DNA of 11,170 nt from Gammaproteobacteria bacterium (lineage in GTDB: Bacteria > Pseudomonadota > Gammaproteobacteria > Cardiobacteriales > Wohlfahrtiimonadaceae), in the NCBI GenBank assembly GCA_003864535.1, contig BHEQ01000047.1:1-11170 (forward strand), read 5' to 3'. Below, piece after piece: positions 7,286-11,170 of the stretch. The notes below the pieces were generated by a model, which was given only the letters and a program-made list of their open reading frames with translations, had not been told where the DNA came from and did no database searches. Position numbers and translations under genes: made by a program. Every line of letters begins with the position of its first letter. Position 1 is the stretch's first letter.

Positions 7286-8184
7286 ATTTTTTTCTCCATG
7301 CCTGATGTGTGTCGAACTTGTTCTAAAATCGCGCTCCAATCTTGTTTACCGCGCCCAGCTGCGCGAGCTTGTGAATATACTTCTCGCGCCGCTGCGCCCA
7401 TTGGCATCGCAACATGTAGCGTATTTGCAACATCTAACGCCAAACCAATATCTTTATGGGCATGATCAATCATAAAAGCAGGGGATAAATCACCTTTGAG
7501 CACTTTATTCGCCCAACTTGTAGTGAAATGCCCCTTGCCAGCTGGTGTGCCACTCATTACTTGCAACGCGGTGTCAAAGTTTAAGCCCAAACCTTCACAT
7601 AATGTTGCAGCTTCCGCAGATAAGCTGTTTAAAGCAATACTCATGTAGTTATTAATAATTTTAACGCGAATTCCCATGCCCGGACCGCCTGCATTAATAA
7701 TTTCCGAACCCATTAAATTAAATAAAGGTGTTGCTTTTGTGATTTGATCTGCGCTGCCGCCAGCAAGAATGAGAAGATTGCCTGTGATTGCTTGCTCAGA
7801 AGTTCGCCCAACTGGTGCATCCATCATTTGGATGCCGTGCGCTTTTAGATCAGCAATTAATTGATCGGTCTGCAAAGGATGAATCGTCGACATATCAATC
7901 ACTAATGCATTTTTATTAAGCTTATTGATCGCGCCGTCAGCACCAAATAAAACATTGCGAACTAAATCGCCATTAGGGAGCATTGTAATAATAAAATCAG
8001 CATCTTGTGCCGCTTCGCTCGGGGTTTTGCAAATAATAGCACCGCTAGCTGCAAGTGGAATACCTGCTTTGGGATTAACATCGTAAACACGTAATTTAAA
8101 CCCTCCCTTAATTAAATTAGCCGCCATTGGCTGCCCCATTTGCCCCAAACCGATAAACCCAATAGTTGGCATAATCGCTGACAT
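7282..8184 (-). CDS. yihU: 3-sulfolactaldehyde reductase (YihU)
   Basis: NAD(H)-dependent enzyme of the beta-hydroxyacid dehydrogenase family that reduces sulfolactaldehyde to 2,3-dihydroxypropane-1-sulfonate. The 300 residues align end to end with recalled E. coli YihU (298). The Rossmann motif GLGQMG is at residues 12-17. DAPVGRTSEQAITG (about 122-135) replaces the usual PVSGG of the wider family, and its R127 corresponds to the YihU sulfonate-binding arginine. The catalytic lysine is K175 in GIRVKIINNYMS. The C-terminal half (SGTPAGKGHFTTSW, LSPAFMIDHAHKD, SQARAAGRG) is very close to E. coli. AGGAG lies seven bases before the chosen ATG. It is the first gene of the minus-strand set, overlapping the mutarotase by four bases and divergent from the SF kinase, as in E. 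coli. Confidence 0.94.
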   Translation of the reverse strand: MSAIMPTIGFIGLGQMGQPMAANLIKGGFKLRVYDVNPKAGIPLAASGAIICKTPSEAAQDADFIITMLPNGDLVRNVLFGADGAINKLNKNALVIDMSTIHPLQTDQLIADLKAHGIQMMDAPVGRTSEQAITGNLLILAGGSADQITKATPLFNLMGSEIINAGGPGMGIRVKIINNYMSIALNSLSAEAATLCEGLGLNFDTALQVMSGTPAGKGHFTTSWANKVLKGDLSPAFMIDHAHKDIGLALDVANTLHVAMPMGAAAREVYSQARAAGRGKQDWSAILEQVRHTSGMEKKI

Positions 8185-8225
8185 AACAATACTCCTATAA
8201 ATTAACTAGATTTGTGTAATGCTTA

Positions 8226-8349
8226 AAGGCACATCTATTAATTGCTTTTCCTACGTTACACGATATTCTCAAAATGCTCATTTACCTAGGTAAACTGCGC
8301 TTTTAAAAATATCGCAAGCCTTGAAAAATCTAATTTATAGAAGTCCCCG
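8226..8349 (+). repeat. long-palindrome element, copy B
   Basis: The 124-bp element is an imperfect palindrome centred on TTTACCTAGGTAAA (8281-8294). The left arm begins GGCACATCTATTAATTGC and the right arm reads, in reverse complement, GGGGACTTCTATAAATTAG. It shares long blocks with copies A and C, including ATCGCAAGCCTTGAAAAATC. TA dinucleotides flank it (8224-8225 and 8350-8351), compatible with a TA-targeting transposon such as IS630/Tc1, but this is not proven. It lies between the reductase start and the candidate minus-strand promoter, so it is probably transcribed in the operon leader. Confidence 0.85.
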
Positions 8350-8368
8350 TAAATAACTATATTTGATA

Positions 8369-8399
8369 ATATTAGCATGGTACATTAGATTGATGTAAA
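8369..8399 (-). promoter_or_regulatory. candidate promoter of the minus-strand SQ operon with internal dyad
   Basis: On the minus strand TTTACA (8399-8394) is followed after 19 bases by TAATAT (8374-8369), preceded by TGC as in an extended -10 box. The spacing is longer than ideal. TACAT (8381-8385) and ATGTA (8393-8397) form a dyad within the spacer, a good place for a repressor. Transcription from here would carry element B in a leader of roughly 180 bases. Confidence 0.4.
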
Positions 8400-8403
8400 C
8401 AAA

Positions 8404-8432
8404 TTGACATTAATCATCTTTTATTATCTATT
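8404..8432 (+). promoter_or_regulatory. candidate promoter of the SF kinase gene
   Basis: TTGACA at 8404-8409 is a perfect -35 box, followed after 17 bases by TCTATT (8427-8432), a four-of-six -10 box. The start codon is at 8481, leaving a leader of about 40 bases. The heptamer TACATTA recurs at 8381, 8448 and 8475, with GACATTA at 8407 overlapping the -35, so a regulator may bind here. Confidence 0.5.
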
Positions 8433-8480
8433 TTGTGTCATATTTGTTACATTAATTTATTTAAGCAATGGAATTACATT

Positions 8481-9392
8481 ATGAAATCTCTTAAAATTGC
8501 GTGTATCGGGATTGCGGTTCAAGATCGAATTTATCGCGTTGAGTCATTACCGACACACGGCGGAAAATTTGTTGCTCAAGATTATAGTGAAGTTGGCGGT
8601 GGGCCTGCGGCAACAGCTGCGGTTGCAATTGCACGTTTAGGCGCAAATGTTGATTTTATCGGGCGTGTTGGGGATGATGCTTGTGGGCGTATCATCATTG
8701 ATGAGTTAAATCATTATGGAGTTGGGACTAAGCATGTGCGCGTGATTAGCAATGCGCAATCATCCCAATCTGCGATATTAGTGGATGATCACGGCGAGCG
8801 CATGATTATTAATCATCAAAGCCCAAATCTTGATACAGATGCAAGTTGGTTAAATGACATTGATTTTACAGATTATGCTGTAATTCTAGCAGATGTGCGC
8901 TGGCATCAAGGCAGTCTTAAGGCTTTGCAAATAGCTAAAAAACTAGGTATTCCAAGCATATTAGATGCCGATTTAACTCCGCAATCAATTGATGATCTAA
9001 TTGATTTAACTGATCATATTGCGTTTTCTGAGCCTGCTCTACAACGCTTTACAAACTTAAATGACACAAGCCAAGCCTTAAGCTTAGCTGCGGGTAAAAC
9101 CCAAGGACAGTGCTATGTAACTTGTGGCAGCACGGGCTGTTTATGGATAGATAATGCGCAAAAGTTAGCATTAACCAAAGGCTTCTCGATCAAAGTGGTG
9201 GATACAACTGGAGCTGGTGATGTATTTCATGGAGCTTTAGCGTTAGCAATTGCAGAGCACCAAACAATTAACGAAGCTATTTATTTTGCTAATGGGGCAG
9301 CAGCCCTTAAATGCACTAAAGCTGGCGGACGCGCAGGCATTCCAACGCGTGCTGAGCTTGAAATTTTTTTAGAAAGTGCAAGGAATAACTAA
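8481..9392 (+). CDS. yihV: 6-deoxy-6-sulfofructose kinase (YihV), PfkB family
   Basis: Phosphorylates 6-deoxy-6-sulfofructose at C1 with ATP, the committed step of sulfo-EMP glycolysis. It has 303 residues from the chosen start (recalled E. coli YihV 298). PfkB landmarks are the N-terminal EVGGGPAATAA (about 37-47) and the C-terminal DTTGAGDVFHG (241-251), with catalytic base D247. K29, N111 and R140 align with E. coli K27, N109 and R138, residues reported to bind the sulfonate, at a constant offset of two, so substrate specificity should be kept. A TTG at 8433 would add 16 residues, but the ATG at 8481 has GGAA seven bases upstream and matches the family's N-terminus. It is transcribed divergently from the reductase. 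In E. coli the repressor gene yihW follows; here the gene ends at a palindromic element and a convergent peptidase gene. Confidence 0.94.
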   Translation: MKSLKIACIGIAVQDRIYRVESLPTHGGKFVAQDYSEVGGGPAATAAVAIARLGANVDFIGRVGDDACGRIIIDELNHYGVGTKHVRVISNAQSSQSAILVDDHGERMIINHQSPNLDTDASWLNDIDFTDYAVILADVRWHQGSLKALQIAKKLGIPSILDADLTPQSIDDLIDLTDHIAFSEPALQRFTNLNDTSQALSLAAGKTQGQCYVTCGSTGCLWIDNAQKLALTKGFSIKVVDTTGAGDVFHGALALAIAEHQTINEAIYFANGAAALKCTKAGGRAGIPTRAELEIFLESARNN

Positions 9393-9393
9393 T

Positions 9394-9522
9394 CATGAGC
9401 CATCTATAAATTGCTTTTTCTGCGTTATACGATCTTGTTAAAATGCTCATTTACATATGTAAACTGGGCTTTTAACAAAATCGCAAGCCTTGAAAAATCT
9501 AATCTATAGAAGCCGCCTCATG
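9394..9522 (+). repeat. long-palindrome element, copy C, overlapping the peptidase 3' end
   Basis: This is the most symmetrical copy. CATGAG at 9394 pairs with CTCATG ending at 9522, CATCTATAAATTGC pairs with the right-hand AATCTATAGAAG, and the centre is TTTACATATGTAAA (9451-9464). The 129-bp palindrome fills the gap between the converging kinase and peptidase genes and could act as a two-way terminator. The last seven codons and the TAG stop of the peptidase (9499-9522) lie inside it, so insertion probably replaced the original C-terminus of that gene. Confidence 0.85.
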
Positions 9523-10683
9523 TATCTGTGCTTGAGGATTTAAATCCAAATCTGTCATATTGGAAAAAGCCTTAATTAAATCTCTATAAATATCATAACG
9601 TTGATGTATATCTTTTAGGAAAATGGCTTCATTTTTAGTGTGCGCACCTGTACCTGTTGGCGTAAGCCCGCATAAAACAGGACGCCCCAAAGCTGATGCA
9701 AATGATGCATCCGAGCCGCCTCCAACAGATGCCCATGTTACATTTACGCCATGTTTTTCGCCTATTTTTTCAACCTCATGACAAAGAATTTCAGTTTTAG
9801 CATTAGGCACCATCGGCGGTCTTGTAATACCCCCTGTTATTTTTACCGTGACTTTTGAATTAAATGGCATAAGTGCATGTACTTTCTTTTCCATTTCTAG
9901 AGCATCATTGATTTCTTGAACACGGATATCAATATACAATTGTGCAAAATTTGGAATTGTGTTGACACTGTTACCACCCTTGGCAATACCTGTGTTGATT
10001 GTTATTCCTTTATCAGCATTTGCCAAGCCTTTCAAAGCTAAAATCCAATGAGCCATCTCTTCTAGAGCACACGCGCCGTCTTGTGGGTTATTGCCTGCAT
10101 GTGCTTCTATTCCTTCAAATTCTAAAGTGAACCTAAGGATTCCTTTGCGCTGTTTAACGTATGCACCATTAGCTCTTGTACACTCGCCAGCGATTATAAT
10201 GCGGCTTTCTGTGATGAGTTTTTCCATAACACTGCGCGTATTTGGGCAGCCAATTTCATGCTCACCATTAAAGAAAAAGCCGATGTTGCCGATCTGCTCT
10301 TTATTGCGAATAAGCTCTTCAATGGCGTACCAAGTATAAAGGCAGCCACCTTTCATATCTGCAGTGCCAGGGCCTTTGACTTCATCACCTACAATTTCAA
10401 AAGGTCTAACTGCTACTTCTCCTTTAGGAAAAACAGTATCAACATGACATAAAACTAATAAATCAAATTGATGATTTGCACTCGTAGCATAAAGCATTGA
10501 TCGCCCAAGTTTGAGTGCGCCTCTTGGTGTAAAATCATAGCTTGTCGGGATGAATCCTAGCGTATCAACAAATTTATGATAAAACCAATCTTGGACTTTA
10601 TTCACGCCATTGGCATCATAAGAGCCACTATCAATATTGACTATTTCTTCTAATTCACATAAATACAATTCTAAATTTAGCAT
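9499..10683 (-). CDS. M20-family metallopeptidase, glutamate carboxypeptidase-like
   Basis: Zinc-dependent M20 fold (CPG2/ArgE/DapE relatives) of 394 residues from the chosen start; peptide or N-acyl amino acid substrates are typical. Likely metal ligands are H80 (VLCHVDTVF), bridging D109 (GTADMKGG), E143, E167 (GECTR) and H348 (GAHTKNEA). H195 (EAHAGNNPQDGA) belongs to the dimerisation domain and completes the active site in relatives. The motif normally reading DEE-I-G is E-H-E-I-G here (residues 141-145), so the invariant glutamate general base appears to be H142. No signal peptide is seen, so it should be cytoplasmic. The ATG at 10683 is preferred over a TTG six codons earlier because AGG lies seven bases before it and the TTG lacks a site. 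It pairs divergently with an RpiR-type regulator. A link to sulfoglycolysis is not evident. Confidence 0.82.
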   Translation of the reverse strand: MLNLELYLCELEEIVNIDSGSYDANGVNKVQDWFYHKFVDTLGFIPTSYDFTPRGALKLGRSMLYATSANHQFDLLVLCHVDTVFPKGEVAVRPFEIVGDEVKGPGTADMKGGCLYTWYAIEELIRNKEQIGNIGFFFNGEHEIGCPNTRSVMEKLITESRIIIAGECTRANGAYVKQRKGILRFTLEFEGIEAHAGNNPQDGACALEEMAHWILALKGLANADKGITINTGIAKGGNSVNTIPNFAQLYIDIRVQEINDALEMEKKVHALMPFNSKVTVKITGGITRPPMVPNAKTEILCHEVEKIGEKHGVNVTWASVGGGSDASFASALGRPVLCGLTPTGTGAHTKNEAIFLKDIHQRYDIYRDLIKAFSNMTDLDLNPQAQIHEAASID

Positions 10684-10717
10684 AACCTTACCTATAATCA
10701 ATTAATTAATTTAATTA

Positions 10718-10747
10718 ATCTTAATCGCATAGTCTGACTGATGTCAA
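10718..10747 (-). promoter_or_regulatory. candidate promoter of the M20 peptidase gene
   Basis: On the minus strand a perfect TTGACA (10747-10742) is followed after 18 bases by TAAGAT (10723-10718), four of six matches to the -10 consensus. The start codon is at 10683, giving a leader of about 28 bases. The palindrome GAAAATATATTTTC lies ten bases upstream of the -35. Confidence 0.55.
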
Positions 10748-10752
10748 GAAAG

Positions 10753-10805
10753 TAATGAAAATATATTTTCTGTATACATGTATTACTGGTAATATATTTT
10801 CATTA
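10753..10805. promoter_or_regulatory. large dyad operator, probable RpiR-family binding site
   Basis: TAATGAAAATATATT (10753-10767) and its exact reverse complement (10791-10805) flank a 23-base centre that itself contains the perfect palindrome ATACATGTAT (10774-10783). The left arm lies within a perfect 14-bp palindrome GAAAATATATTTTC (10757-10770). A 12-of-14 copy, GGTAATATATTTTC, starts 31 bp on (10788-10801), about three helical turns. Its place between the divergent peptidase and RpiR genes suggests autoregulation and control of both. Confidence 0.6.
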
Positions 10806-10852
10806 TTTCTTTAGCTTGTTTTCCACATTAATTCTTAAAAGGAGATTATTAA

Positions 10853-11170
10853 ATGAGTGATAATTTATCTGATAATGATTTATTGAAAACATTATCAAAA
10901 GGGAAAAAAGTAAGTAATGGGGAGAAAAAAATAGCACAGTAGATTGAAGCTAACTATCCTCAAGTGATGATGTATAGCATCACTGAACTAAGCGATAAAT
11001 GTAAGGTGTCGATCTCAGCCATAAGTCGCTTTATTAAGAAGTTAGGTTATGCTGATTTTGCAGATTTTCGTAAAAAATCACAGATCGTGATGAGTGATAG
11101 ACTTCAATCTCCAATTAAGAGATATAATTCTAAAACTTCAGATACAGGCGGATATCAAGCTATATTTGCT
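10853..11170 (+). pseudogene. RpiR-family transcriptional regulator, in-frame TAG at codon 30, cut by window edge
   Basis: A strong AGGAG eight bases before the ATG opens a frame reading MSDNLSDNDLLKTLSKGKKV..., then KKIAQ, a TAG at 10940-10942, and continues in the same frame with IEANYPQVMMYSITELSDKC and ISAISRFIKKLGYADFADFR. This is the RpiR helix-turn-helix domain. Family members have a residue, usually aromatic, where the stop sits (the KKIA-x-x-I pattern), so TAT or TAC mutated to TAG, or a base-call error, is the simple explanation. Translation could restart at the ATG codons after GTG near 10967, losing the first helix. The sugar-phosphate-sensing SIS domain would lie beyond the window. 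TAG is used as a normal stop by TauE and the peptidase here, so recoding is unlikely. Confidence 0.75.

Noticed and set aside
7286..7339. Longer start for the mutarotase, adding 18 residues
   Set aside because: The extension is out of frame over the end of the reductase gene and does not look like a GalM N-terminus. The ATG at 7285 has a GGAG site and the coupled ATGA overlap.
8433..8480. Longer TTG start for the SF kinase
   Set aside because: The added residues (beginning MCHICYINLFK) do not match PfkB or YihV proteins. They would also place the start one base after the predicted -10 box, where the transcript would hardly include it.
9499..10683. Assigning the M20 peptidase to sulfoquinovose metabolism
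   Set aside because: It is convergent to the cluster, separated by a mobile-looking palindrome, has its own promoter and regulator, and no step of the pathway needs a peptidase or amidohydrolase.
10684..10701. TTG start six codons upstream for the M20 peptidase
   Set aside because: No ribosome site precedes it, and the AGG motif lies within those six codons, properly spaced for the ATG at 10683.
10940..10942. Pyrrolysine or other recoding of the TAG in the RpiR gene
   Set aside because: No recoding machinery or context is visible, regulators are not known Pyl proteins, and TAG serves as an ordinary stop for two other genes in the window.

Overview
The window looks like a low-GC gammaproteobacterial chromosome. 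The genes are AT-rich, and two proteins (SLA reductase and SF kinase) closely resemble the Escherichia coli YihU and YihV sequences as I remember them. The genus cannot be named from the sequence. The core (426-9392) is a sulfoquinovose (SQ) catabolic locus of the sulfo-EMP type. A six-gene minus-strand set runs, in transcription order, SLA reductase (yihU-like), aldose/SQ mutarotase (galM/yihR-like), TauE/SafE exporter, class I aldolase (LacD/YihT superfamily), L-fucose-isomerase-like protein, and GH31 sulfoquinovosidase (yihQ-like). A plus-strand SF kinase (yihV-like) is divergent from it.

How the genes work together (inference from families and context): the GH31 enzyme releases SQ from its glycosides and the mutarotase equilibrates the anomers. 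The isomerase makes 6-deoxy-6-sulfofructose (SF), the kinase phosphorylates it, and the aldolase splits SF-1-phosphate into DHAP and sulfolactaldehyde (SLA). The reductase turns SLA into dihydroxypropanesulfonate (DHPS), and TauE probably exports the C3 sulfonate. The divergent yihU/yihV arrangement of E. coli is kept. However, the YihS-type isomerase is replaced by an unrelated FucI-like protein, no YihO/YihP-type transporters are seen, and no YihW-type repressor follows the kinase. The cluster is therefore a mosaic of E. coli sulfo-EMP parts and parts resembling the Gram-positive sulfo-TAL/sulfo-EMP2 pathways.

The right flank (9499-11170) is a separate divergent pair: an M20-family peptidase (minus) and an RpiR-family regulator (plus). 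The regulator has an in-frame TAG at codon 30 and runs off the window. Between them lies a large dyad that looks like an RpiR operator.

The intergenic DNA is full of small repeats. There is a 195-bp MITE with perfect 15-bp inverted ends and a perfect 8-bp target duplication abutting the sulfoquinovosidase stop codon. There are three copies of a 103-129 bp long-palindrome element (2558-2660, 8226-8349, 9394-9522). There are also four copies of a C/G-rich double-hairpin repeat, two of them in a 127-bp tandem duplication. The first about 220 bases hold no confident gene.
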